Assembly (NCBI GenBank): GCA_002304445.1
Contig: NEVA01000021.1
Coordinates: 1-55,641, forward strand
Length of the DNA: 55,641 nucleotides
Origin: Opitutia bacterium Tous-C4FEB
Lineage (GTDB): Bacteria > Verrucomicrobiota > Verrucomicrobiia > Opitutales > Opitutaceae
Direction of reading: 5' to 3'
Shown: piece after piece, positions 1-7,129 of the stretch
Layout of the letters: each line of letters begins with the position of its first letter
Numbering within the stretch: the first letter of the stretch is position 1
The notes under the pieces: model-generated
Databases searched by the model: none
What the model was told of the DNA's origin: nothing
The model's input: only the letters and a program-made list of their open reading frames with translations
Translations under genes and position numbers: made by a program

Positions 1-1
1 C

Positions 2-1633
2 TACGGCCGCGGCCGCGAACTGCGCCTCATCGACGGCGAGATCGAACTCCGCCTGAGCGAGCGCTACCCCGCTTATGCGGTCGTCGTCCGCACCGTCGGC
101 GCCGCGATCCGTCCCGGCCAATGGCGCCACGTTGCCGTGGTTTACTCGGGCGGAAAGAACGCCGCCGGCGTTCGCTGCTTCATCGACGGGCAGGAGCAAC
201 CGGTCCACGTCCACTTCGACGGGCTGCCGGGCGAGCCCAAGCAGGCGGAGTTTCTCCTCGGAGCGGACAACGCCCCGGCCGGCTCCCGCTGGCGCGGCGC
301 GCTCGACGAAGCCCGCAGTTTCCCGCGCGCGCTGGACGCCGCGGCCGTCCGCGCCCGCTTTCAATCCGAGGCCCTGCCCTATGCCGCCGCCCGCGCCGCC
401 TCCGGCGCCGCCGATACCGTGACACTCGGTTGGCTGCGCGACACCGTGCTCGCCGACGCCGATCCGACCCGCGCCCTCTTCGCGCGCCGCACCGCTTTGC
501 ACGAAGCCCACCTCGCCCTCCACCGCAGCCTGCCCACGGCCATGATCATGGACGAACTGCCCGAGCCCCGCCCCACCTTCGTGTTGGATCGCGGCAACTA
601 CCACGCACCCGGCGAACCCGTCACCGCCGGCGTGCCCGAGGCGTTGCTCTCGACCCCGTGGCCCGCCGGCGCGCCCCACAACCGCCTCGGCCTCGCCCGC
701 TGGCTCACCCAGCCCGATCACCCGCTTACCGCCCGCGTAGTCGTGAACCGTTTCTGGGCACAACTGTTCGGCACCGGCCTCGTGAAGACCCTCGAGGATT
801 TCGGTTACCAAAGCGAATGGCCGAGCCATCCCGAGCTACTCGACACGCTCGCCCGCGACTTCATCGACGGCGGCTGGAACACCAAAGAACTGCTCAAGAC
901 GATCGTCCTCTCCGCCACCTACCGCCAGTCCAGCGCCACCACGCCCGCTCTTACTGCCCGAGATCCCGAGAACCGGCTGCTCGCCCGCGGCCCCCGCGGA
1001 CGCCTGCCCGCCGAGTTGATCCGCGACCAAGCGCTCGCTGTCTCCGGCCTGCTCGCCCCGCAACTCGGCGGCCCGAGCGTCTATCCTTACCAACCCGAGA
1101 AACTCTACGTCGGCATCGTCGTCGACGCGCCCTACCCGAGCACCAAGTGGGGCGTGAGCACCGGCGCCGACCTTCACCGCCGCAGCCTCTACACGTTTTG
1201 GAAACGCACCATCCCCCATCCGGCAATGACGACCTTCGACGCGCCCGACCGTGAATTCTGCACCGTCCGCCGGGCCCGCACCAACACGCCCCTGCAAGCC
1301 CTCGCCCTTTGGAACGAGCCCGGCGCGCTCGAGGCCGCGCGCAATCTCGGCACCCGCATGGTGCGCGAAGGTGGCGCCAATGATGACGCCCGCGTCGCCT
1401 TTGCCTTCCGCCTCGCCACCGGTCGCCGCCCGCACGCCAACGAGACCGCCGTGCTCACCAAAACCCTTGCCCAGCTCCGCCACGAGTTCACCGCCCACGG
1501 CGCCGATGCCTACGCCTTCGTCACGACCGGCGCCTCGCCCATCGACGCATTGCTCGCGCCCGCCGAAATCGCCGCCCACGCCGCCGTCGCCAACATGATC
1601 CTAAGCCTCGACGAAACGATCTCGAAGAACTGA
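2..1633 (+). CDS. PSD1 (DUF1553) surface protein with LamG-like domain, 5'-truncated by the window
   Basis: The frame is open from base 2, so the true start lies before the window; the GTG at 137 is only the first internal start-like codon. The visible N-terminal part (to about residue 125) looks like a concanavalin/LamG-type fold, with a 'W-R-H-V-A-V-V-Y' strand followed by 'F-I-D-G'. After it comes a DUF1553 (PSD1) domain with the family signatures NRLGLARWLTQPDHPLTARV, VVNRFWAQLFGTGLV, SATYRQS and [12 protein letters not shown]. By family the missing upstream part should hold a PSCyt1 cytochrome-c-like segment and DUF1549. The molecular function of the family is unproven; members are exported and pair with DUF1501 proteins. 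The gene ends 6 nt before the DUF1501 gene, so the two are probably cotranscribed. Confidence 0.9.
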   Translation, partial: YGRGRELRLIDGEIELRLSERYPAYAVVVRTVGAAIRPGQWRHVAVVYSGGKNAAGVRCFIDGQEQPVHVHFDGLPGEPKQAEFLLGADNAPAGSRWRGALDEARSFPRALDAAAVRARFQSEALPYAAARAASGAADTVTLGWLRDTVLADADPTRALFARRTALHEAHLALHRSLPTAMIMDELPEPRPTFVLDRGNYHAPGEPVTAGVPEALLSTPWPAGAPHNRLGLARWLTQPDHPLTARVVVNRFWAQLFGTGLVKTLEDFGYQSEWPSHPELLDTLARDFIDGGWNTKELLKTIVLSATYRQSSATTPALTARDPENRLLARGPRGRLPAELIRDQALAVSGLLAPQLGGPSVYPYQPEKLYVGIVVDAPYPSTKWGVSTGADLHRRSLYTFWKRTIPHPAMTTFDAPDREFCTVRRARTNTPLQALALWNEPGALEAARNLGTRMVREGGANDDARVAFAFRLATGRRPHANETAVLTKTLAQLRHEFTAHGADAYAFVTTGASPIDALLAPAEIAAHAAVANMILSLDETISKN

Positions 1634-1639
1634 CCCCAC

Positions 1640-3130
1640 ATGTCCTGCCACAACTACCAATCATTCCACTCCCGGCGCGACTTCCTCACCAAGACCGGCC
1701 TCGGCCTCGGCACCGCCGCCCTCGCCCAACTCCTCGGCCGCGACGCCTTCGCCGCATCATCTCCGGTCTCTCCGCTCTCAGCTCTCAACTCTCAACTTTC
1801 CTCCGGCGCCACCGGCGCACTCCCCGGCCTGCCCCACTTCGCCCCGAAAGCCAAACGCGTCATCTGTCTCTTTCAATCCGGCGGTCCGTCCCACCTCGAC
1901 CTCCTCGACGACAAACCCGTCCTCCGCCAGCGCTTCAACGAAGACCTCCCCGACTCCGTCCGCCGGGGCCAACGCATCACCGGCATGGTCGCCTCGCAAT
2001 CGCGCCTCGCCGTCCAGCCCAGCAAGTGGGACTTCAAGCCCGGCGGCAAAAGCGGCACCGTCATCAGCGACCTCCTGCCCCGCATCCGCGACATCGCCGA
2101 CGAGATCTGCGTCATCCGCTCGATGCACACGGAGGCCATCAACCACGATCCCGCCATCACGTTTTTCCAGAGCGGCAGCCAACTGCCCGGCCGCCCCAGC
2201 ATGGGCGCATGGACCGACTACGGACTCGGCAAGATCAACGAGAATCTCCCGTCCTTCGTCGTGCTGTTGTCGGTCAACAAAGCCCGCTCCGGCCAAGGCC
2301 TGCTCGCCCGCCTCTGGGGCAGCGGCTTCCTCCCGAGCCAGCATCAGGGCGTGCAATTCCGCAGCGCCGGCGAACCCGTCCTCTACCTCAACGACCCACC
2401 CGGCCTCACCCGCGAACGCCGCCGCCTCATGCTCGACGGCATCGCCGATTTAAACCGCCAGCAACTTGCCACCAGCGGCGACCCCGAGATCGAAACGCGG
2501 ATCAGCCAGTTCGAACTGGCCTACCGGATGCAGACCAGCGTGCCCGAGCTCATGAACCTCGCCGGCGAATCCGCCGCCACGATCGAAAGCTACGGGGCCG
2601 ATGTGAACGAGCCCGGCTCCTTCGCCCGCAATTGCCTCGTCGCCCGCCGCCTCGCCGAGCGCGGCGTGCGGTTCATCCAACTCTACCACCGCGACTGGGA
2701 CCACCACGGCGGCCTCCAAGACCACCTCCCGCGCCTCGCGACCGACGTCGATCAAGCCAGCGCCGCCCTCGTGAAAGACCTCAAGCAACGTGGTCTGCTC
2801 GACGAGACCCTCGTCATCTGGGGCGGCGAATTCGGCCGCACGCCCTACGCGCAAGGCGACGCCAACCGCGAAAAATACGGCCGCGACCACCACGGCAAAG
2901 CCTTCTCGATCTGGATGGCCGGCGGCGGCATCAAGGGCGGCATGACCCACGGCACGACCGACGACTTCGGTTTCAACGTCGTCGAAAACCCCGTGCACAT
3001 CCACGACCTCCAGGCGACGATCATGCACTGCCTCGGCATCGACCACACGCGGCTCACGTTTAAATTCCAAGGCCGCCAATACCGCCTCACCGACGTCCAC
3101 GGCGAAGTCGTAAAAGCCATCCTCGCCTAA
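1640..3130 (+). CDS. DUF1501 protein, Tat-exported
   Basis: This 496-residue protein starts with a twin-arginine signal (SRRDFLTKTGLGLG, about residues 11-24), so it is probably exported folded. The body is DUF1501, which belongs to the alkaline-phosphatase/sulfatase fold clan. Family signatures visible are FQSGGPSHLDLLDDKP near residue 80, [35 protein letters not shown] and a C-terminal VHIHDLQATIMHCLG. The His/Asp-rich C-terminal half is where metal ligands would be expected, but the activity of the family is not established. Between signal peptide and domain lies a low-complexity insert [14 protein letters not shown], encoded by a dispersed microrepeat that the two paralogues in this window (15906-17405 and 44548-46014) lack. 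It is the second gene of a PSD1-DUF1501 pair. Confidence 0.93.
   Translation: MSCHNYQSFHSRRDFLTKTGLGLGTAALAQLLGRDAFAASSPVSPLSALNSQLSSGATGALPGLPHFAPKAKRVICLFQSGGPSHLDLLDDKPVLRQRFNEDLPDSVRRGQRITGMVASQSRLAVQPSKWDFKPGGKSGTVISDLLPRIRDIADEICVIRSMHTEAINHDPAITFFQSGSQLPGRPSMGAWTDYGLGKINENLPSFVVLLSVNKARSGQGLLARLWGSGFLPSQHQGVQFRSAGEPVLYLNDPPGLTRERRRLMLDGIADLNRQQLATSGDPEIETRISQFELAYRMQTSVPELMNLAGESAATIESYGADVNEPGSFARNCLVARRLAERGVRFIQLYHRDWDHHGGLQDHLPRLATDVDQASAALVKDLKQRGLLDETLVIWGGEFGRTPYAQGDANREKYGRDHHGKAFSIWMAGGGIKGGMTHGTTDDFGFNVVENPVHIHDLQATIMHCLGIDHTRLTFKFQGRQYRLTDVHGEVVKAILA
1763..1803 (+). repeat. In-frame microrepeat, copy A (SALNSQLS linker)
   Basis: The core TCAGCTCTCAACTCTCAACT lies inside the DUF1501 gene, just after the Tat signal. 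It encodes S-A-L-N-S-Q-L-S. A near-identical core, read in the same frame, occurs on the opposite strand at 20117-20150, and a related one at 39993-40028. The preceding TCTCCGGTCTCT recurs in frame at 40995-41006. Confidence 0.75.
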
Positions 3131-3142
3131 TCCCGAAGTGGC

Positions 3143-3165
3143 ACGGGCATCCTGCCCGTGTTTTG
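3143..3165 (+). terminator. REP-like hairpin with T-tract after the DUF1501 gene
   Basis: CACGGGCA-TCC-TGCCCGTG forms a perfect 8-bp stem with a 3-nt loop, followed by TTTT. It begins 12 nt after the DUF1501 stop, so it could act as an intrinsic terminator. A looser relative (GCACGG, 9 nt, CCGTGC) lies at 6795-6815, which suggests a dispersed palindromic element. Confidence 0.55.
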
Positions 3166-3215
3166 GTCCAGCTGCCGCGCCTTCCGTCCCGCGTTTTGCC
3201 GTTTGACCACTGCGT

Positions 3216-3231
3216 CAGTCACCGTTGACTG
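3216..3231. promoter_or_regulatory. Palindrome upstream of VapBC-like pair, candidate operator
   Basis: CAGTCA-CCGT-TGACTG is a perfect 6-bp inverted repeat ending 6 nt before the antitoxin ATG. Type II antitoxins usually repress their own promoter through palindromes in this position, so an autoregulatory role is inferred. No clear -10/-35 pair was recognised. Confidence 0.4.
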
Positions 3232-3237
3232 CCACAT

Positions 3238-3459
3238 ATGAAGACCAACATCCGCGCCTTCCAACGCGACTTCCCCCGGATGCGACGACTCGCGGCCGCC
3301 GGCACCGTCATCATTGTAGAAGCCGATGACCAAGCCTTTGAGTTCCGCGCCCGTCGCCGCGGGCCCGGCGTGCTGGGTTGCATGACCGGCCGCGCCAAGC
3401 TCGGAAAATTGCGCGAGGGTCCCGCCATCCCGCTCGAAGAATGGGGCCCTCTCGCCTGA
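3238..3459 (+). CDS. Phd/YefM-like antitoxin of a VapBC-type pair
   Basis: This small protein of 73 residues has an N-terminal segment (I-R-A-F-Q-R-D-F-P-R... A-A-A-G-T-V-I-I-V-E) that follows the Phd/YefM antitoxin pattern, in which a helix leads to a G-x-x-V-I-I strand that forms the DNA-binding dimer. The C-terminal tail (LGKLREGPAIPLEEWGPL) would be the toxin-binding part. Its stop codon overlaps the toxin start by one base (TGATG), which indicates translational coupling. The assignment rests mainly on the unmistakable PIN toxin downstream; the antitoxin sequence itself is divergent and could belong to another VapB-type family. Confidence 0.7.
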   Translation: MKTNIRAFQRDFPRMRRLAAAGTVIIVEADDQAFEFRARRRGPGVLGCMTGRAKLGKLREGPAIPLEEWGPLA

Positions 3460-3845
3460 TGAAGTATTTGCTCGATACCCACGCGGTGTTGTGGATCGCC
3501 GAATCTTCGCCCCGCCTGTCGTCCAAAGTTCGCGTGCTGGCCAGTCGCTCGGATTCGGACGACTTTGCCGTTGCAGCCATCAGCCTCCTCGAAATCGCCC
3601 GTAAAGCCCACACCGGTGAAATCGACCTGCAACCCGATGCCTCCACGTGGCTCGACGATCTCGCCCATCGTTTCCGCATTTTGCCCCTCACATCCCAAGT
3701 CGCCTGGCGCTCCGTTCAACTCGACTGGGAGCACAGAGATCCGGCGGACCGCCTGATCTGCGCCACCGCCCTCGAGCACAATCTGACCCTTGTCACTCAG
3801 GACAAGGAGATCACTCGATGGCAGGGGGTCTCCGTCTTCTGGTGA
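3459..3845 (+). CDS. PIN-domain ribonuclease toxin, VapC family
   Basis: The 128-residue protein is a complete PIN domain. It opens with MKYLLDTHAVLWI, has the glutamate of AAISLLEIARK near residue 49, and ends with DPADRLICATAL and LTLVTQDKEI, which supply the acidic residues that bind metal in VapC endoribonucleases. All four positions are intact, so the toxin is probably active. The ATG at 3459 was chosen over longer forms because it gives the canonical PIN start and overlaps the antitoxin stop. Its expected target is RNA (tRNA or rRNA in studied VapC proteins), but the sequence does not show which. Confidence 0.88.
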   Translation: MKYLLDTHAVLWIAESSPRLSSKVRVLASRSDSDDFAVAAISLLEIARKAHTGEIDLQPDASTWLDDLAHRFRILPLTSQVAWRSVQLDWEHRDPADRLICATALEHNLTLVTQDKEITRWQGVSVFW

Positions 3846-3870
3846 ACCTAGGCTTCACCATCTCCGTCCA

Positions 3871-4728
3871 ATGAAATCCGCCTTCATCTTAACCCCACTG
3901 CTCCTTCTCCTCGCCCTCGCTTCGTCCGCCTTTGCCGCCAATCCCTTCTTCGCGATGGACAACATCGCCCGCGGCGGCCCCGACGTCGCCCCCGCGATGC
4001 TCAAGGAACTCGGCTACGACGGCTTCGGCGGTCGCGTGCCCGACGAGACGATGCTCCCCGCGATCAAGGCCCGCGGCCTGAAGTTTTTCAACGGCTACCA
4101 CGTCCTCGACCTCAACCCTGCCCAACCCGCGCCCAACGACGCGCTTCGCCGCTGGCTCACCGCGATGCGCGGCCAAGATGTCGCCCTCTGGCTCGCCATC
4201 AACAAGGTCGCCCGCGCCGACGGCACGCTCTACCCGATTTCTTCCCCCGAGGCCGACGCCTACGTCCTCACCCAACTCCGCGCGATCGCCGACGTCGCCC
4301 AAGCCAACGGCGTCCGCGTCGCGCTCTACCCGCACACCGCCTTCTGGCTCGCCCGCGTCGACGACGCGCAGCGGGTCGCCGACCAAATCAATCGCCCCGA
4401 TGTCGGTGTGACCTTCAATCTCTGCCACTGGCTCAAAGTCGAAGGCGCCGAACGCGATCCCGTCCCCGTCCTCCGCGCCGCCCTCCCGCGCCTCATGTTC
4501 GTCACGATCAGCGGCGCCGACACCGGCGACACGAAGGCGATGGGCTGGGACCATCTCATCCAGCCGCTCGACGCCGGCACCTACGACCTCGCCCGTTTCG
4601 TGCGCACGCTAAACAAAGTCGGCTACACCGGCCCCGTCGGGTTCCAAGGCTACAACATCAAGCTCGAGCCCCGCGAAGCCCTCGCCCGCAGCATCGCTGC
4701 GTGGCGCAAGTTCAGCGCGGCGCCTTGA
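3871..4728 (+). CDS. Secreted sugar phosphate isomerase/epimerase-like TIM barrel protein
   Basis: The 285-residue protein starts with a signal peptide (FILTPLLLLLALASSAFA) and continues as an AP-endonuclease-2/xylose-isomerase-like TIM barrel. Visible barrel strands include LKFFNGYHVLD near residue 72, VRVALYPHTAFW, DVGVTFNLCHWLKVEG and the final GPVGFQGYNI. In this family a divalent metal is bound by His, Glu and Asp at the mouth of the barrel; H in LYPHTAF and H in LCHWLK are candidates. The start at 3871 gives the signal peptide; longer in-frame starts run back into the toxin gene. Substrate unknown; an exported sugar-modifying enzyme would fit the nearby carbohydrate genes. Confidence 0.82.
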   Translation: MKSAFILTPLLLLLALASSAFAANPFFAMDNIARGGPDVAPAMLKELGYDGFGGRVPDETMLPAIKARGLKFFNGYHVLDLNPAQPAPNDALRRWLTAMRGQDVALWLAINKVARADGTLYPISSPEADAYVLTQLRAIADVAQANGVRVALYPHTAFWLARVDDAQRVADQINRPDVGVTFNLCHWLKVEGAERDPVPVLRAALPRLMFVTISGADTGDTKAMGWDHLIQPLDAGTYDLARFVRTLNKVGYTGPVGFQGYNIKLEPREALARSIAAWRKFSAAP

Positions 4729-4731
4729 GCG

Positions 4732-5087
4732 ATGGAGTTTCTCGTCGAACTGGTCCTCCAACTACTGGTCGAACTTTTGACCAATCTGGCCGGGCGGCCG
4801 TTTCGCTCGCGATCATCGCCGCCAATTTTGATCGCCCTCGGCTACGGCACTCTCGGTGCCGCGGTTGGCCTAGTGAGCGTGATTTTTGGCCGACGTCGGC
4901 CTCGTCTCCTTTGGCGCTGCGACTCCTTACGCTCATCCTCGTGCCGTTGCTCACCGGCCTAGCGTTTGCCGCACTCGGTGCATGGCATCGCCGGCGCGGC
5001 CACGAGCCGGACCGGCTCGAGCGATTCTTTTACGCCTGGCTCTTCGCCGTCGCCATCGCCCTCGTCCGCTTCATCTGGGCGAAATGA
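4732..5087 (+). pseudogene. Conserved small membrane protein interrupted by a -1 frameshift
   Basis: The first frame gives MEFLVELVLQLLVELLTNLA followed by a hydrophobic segment (PPILIALGYGTLGAAVGLVSVIF). The second part continues in another frame with LALRLLTLILVPLLTGLAFA, then a GAWHRRRGHE basic loop and FFYAWLFAVAIALVRFIWAK. The two halves join into one protein of about 119 residues with several membrane helices if one T is added to the run of five at 4883-4887. The layout matches a family of short verrucomicrobial membrane proteins I recall, with the same R-R-R-G-x-E loop. Either the gene is a recent pseudogene, the T-run slips, or the base is a sequencing error. Confidence 0.65.
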
Positions 5088-5200
5088 CAACAGTCGGAAG
5101 TACGACCAAACCGGCCGCTTGCTCCCACCACCGTTTCATGCGACTCGCTGTTCTCCAGCGCGCCGCCGGCTCGGCCTTCCTGCGAAAAAGTCACGCACAC

Positions 5201-5554
5201 CTAGGCGCTGGCGATGGCCCCGGCGACAAATTGATTGAGGCTTTCCCCGCGGGCTTGGGCCTTGAGCGCCGCTTTTTGGTGAATCTCCGGCGACACCCGC
5301 ACCAAAAACTTACCGCTGTAGCTCTTGCCGGCGGACGGTGCCGGCAACGGCTTCCCCTCCCGCAAAAACACCTCAACCCATTCGTCGACGATCACCGCCA
5401 ATTCCGCCAGCACCTCGGCTTCGGTCGCGCCGTGGCAGCACTGCCCGATGATCGGCGGTGCACTGCCCACATAGACTCCATCTTTTTCGCTCCACTCGAC
5501 CACCTTGAGATAACGACGGGCGTGAATTTTGATTTGGCCGGGGGTTGGTTTCAT
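5201..5554 (-). CDS. hicB: HicB-family antitoxin
   Basis: The 117-residue protein has an N-terminal HicB fold (YLKVVEWSEKDGVYVGSAPP... G-A-T-E-A-E-V-L-A-E-L) and a C-terminal ribbon-helix-helix domain (GKFLVRVSPEIHQKAALKAQ, then SLNQFVAGAI). By family knowledge the first part neutralises HicA and the second binds the operator. Its ATG overlaps the HicA stop by four bases (ATGA), so the order is toxin first, antitoxin second. The RHH type of HicB is the commoner of the two known forms. Confidence 0.88.
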   Translation of the reverse strand: MKPTPGQIKIHARRYLKVVEWSEKDGVYVGSAPPIIGQCCHGATEAEVLAELAVIVDEWVEVFLREGKPLPAPSAGKSYSGKFLVRVSPEIHQKAALKAQARGESLNQFVAGAIASA

Positions 5555-5745
5555 TTTTGAGCTTCTCCGATACGCTGACGAATTTGTTTTTCCTGATAAT
5601 GATAGGCGTCGTCCCCGGGTTTTCCTGAAACGGTAACTCGCGGACCTTTGGGATGAACATAGTTGCGATGACTGCCTTTGCCGCCGCGATCGACAAACCC
5701 GGCGCGCTCCAAGTCTGCGATCAATTGGCGAACCTTCCGAGGCAT
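5551..5745 (-). CDS. hicA: HicA-family mRNA interferase toxin
   Basis: The 64-residue protein MPRKVRQLIADLERAGF... has the double-stranded-RNA-binding-like HicA fold, with the catalytic histidine in GKGSHRNYVHP near residue 25. The ATG at 5745 was preferred over an in-frame ATG at 5835, because HicA proteins begin with this helix and are about 60 residues long. It is translationally coupled to hicB. A palindrome lies 6-20 nt upstream of the start. Confidence 0.88.
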   Translation of the reverse strand: MPRKVRQLIADLERAGFVDRGGKGSHRNYVHPKGPRVTVSGKPGDDAYHYQEKQIRQRIGEAQK

Positions 5746-5750
5746 AAGCA

Positions 5751-5780
5751 GTATCGTTATGATACCACAGATCGAGTCAA
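5751..5780 (-). promoter_or_regulatory. Candidate hicAB promoter/operator
   Basis: GTATC-GTTAT-GATAC at 5751-5765 is a perfect 5-bp inverted repeat just upstream of hicA. On the minus strand a -35-like TTGACT lies at 5775-5780, with a weak -10-like GATACT 19 nt downstream overlapping the palindrome. A repressor bound there would block transcription, as expected for HicB autoregulation. This is inference from position and symmetry. Confidence 0.4.
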
Positions 5781-5946
5781 GGCGATGTTCAGTTTCCACG
5801 GCCAAAACGATTCCGCTCCACCCTTGCTCCATCACCGAGCTTTGGGCCGCCCGGCTTTGCGTCCGTCGTAAAGAGCAAACGGGCTGCTTTCCAGTCGTAG
5901 TGATTGCGCGCCCGAGCTAATAGTCCCACCCTCATTTCCCTAATCC

Positions 5947-6744
5947 ATGCGCTCCTTTCGCCGCCTCCGCACCGCTCTTATTATCCTGATTGCCCCAATC
6001 GCATTCGCCCAAGCGGCGGCCCCCGAGCTCCCGCCCAAGGAAAACTTCCATCTCTTCCTCCTCGTCGGCCAGTCCAACATGGCCGGCCGCGGTGTCGTCG
6101 CCGACTCCGACAAAGTCCCCCGCCCGCGTGTCCTCATGCTCGACAAATCCGGAGCGTGGGTCCCCGCCGTCGATCCGCTCCACTTCGACAAACCCGCCGC
6201 CGGCGTCGGCCTCGGTCGCTCGTTTGCCGAGGCCATCGCCGCCGCCACCCCCGGCGTCACCATCGGCCTGATCCCGTGCGCCGTCGGCGGCTCGCCCATC
6301 GACGCATGGACTCCCGGCTTCTACTACCAACCCACCCAGAGCCACCCGTGGGACGACGCCCTCCGCCGCGCGCTACTCGCGCTCCCCACCGGCACGCTCA
6401 AGGGTATCCTCTGGCACCAAGGCGAGTCCGACTCCAACCGCGAGCTCGCCCCCGCCTACGCCACCAAACTCCAAGCCCTGATCGCCCGTTTCCGCGCCGA
6501 ACTCCGCGCTCCCAACATCCCGTTTATCGTGGGCCAACTGGGTCGCTTCGCCGGTGCCCCGTGGAACGAATTCAAAACCGAGGTCGACCGCGCGCACCGT
6601 GAACTGCCCGCCAAGATTCCCCGCACCGCCTTCGTGAGCGCCGAGGGCCTGACCGACAAAGGCGACAAGACCCACTTCGATTCCGAGTCTTGCCGCGAGT
6701 TCGGCCGCCGCTACGCCGAGGCCTACCTGAAGCTCGCCCGCTAG
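5947..6744 (+). CDS. Sialate O-acetylesterase-like carbohydrate esterase (CE6/SASA family), secreted
   Basis: The 265-residue protein has a signal peptide (TALIILIAPIAFAQA) and then an SGNH-type esterase domain. The nucleophile block FLLVGQSNMAGRG is near residues 37-49, the second conserved block GILWHQGESDSN is near residue 155, and a C-terminal D-K-T-H-F-D supplies the catalytic Asp/His. Members remove acetyl groups from xylan or sialic acid; CE6 acetylxylan esterase is the likelier role here, because no sialic acid genes are seen. It stands at the head of a locus with two TonB-dependent receptors and another esterase. Confidence 0.88.
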   Translation: MRSFRRLRTALIILIAPIAFAQAAAPELPPKENFHLFLLVGQSNMAGRGVVADSDKVPRPRVLMLDKSGAWVPAVDPLHFDKPAAGVGLGRSFAEAIAAATPGVTIGLIPCAVGGSPIDAWTPGFYYQPTQSHPWDDALRRALLALPTGTLKGILWHQGESDSNRELAPAYATKLQALIARFRAELRAPNIPFIVGQLGRFAGAPWNEFKTEVDRAHRELPAKIPRTAFVSAEGLTDKGDKTHFDSESCREFGRRYAEAYLKLAR

Positions 6745-7129
6745 CGCCATCCAGCGCGCCCGCTCGTCGGCTCGTCGGCTCGTCGCCCGCAGGGGCACGG
6801 ACGCACTGCCCGTGCGCCGTGCCGTCTCGATGTGGAAAATCGTCAGTCGAAAGTGTGACGCGGGAATTGTGCTCACACGCAAACGCGCCATTTCTCTTTC
6901 CCACCGCAACCCCGCGCGAGTTCCCCCGTTCGCGCAAAACCCCATCCTGCCATGCCCCCACGTCGCCTCCGTCTCTGCGCCGCCGCCTCACTCGTCCTCC
7001 TCTCGCCGCCGCCAAGCCCACACCCAACGGCACCTACGCGCCGCAACACATCCTGAACCACACCCTCGCCGTGCTTGAAGGCACCACCCCGGCGCTCTTC
7101 TATCCCACAACCACCCTTTCTTCCCACCC
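6745..7129 (+). other. Intergenic stretch with a possible gene remnant
   Basis: No intact gene is seen. An ATG at 6952 opens a signal-peptide-like sequence (MPPRRLRLCAAASLVLL) that soon stops. In the next frame the reading AAAKPTPNGTYAPQHILNHT continues to about 7133, as if one base were lost near 7005. This may be the remnant of a secreted protein gene or simply the leader of the receptor gene. The segment also holds a triple octamer repeat and a REP-like hairpin (6795-6815). Confidence 0.4.
6762..6785 (+). repeat. Three perfect tandem copies of GCTCGTCG
   Basis: Three head-to-tail octamers occupy 6762-6785 in the spacer after the esterase gene. Their short unit makes copy-number change by slippage possible. 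No function is evident. Confidence 0.6.

Noticed and set aside
5746-5835. N-terminal extension of HicA
   Set aside because: HicA proteins start at the M-P-R-K-V-R-Q helix; the extension would overlap the operator palindrome and lacks family resemblance.
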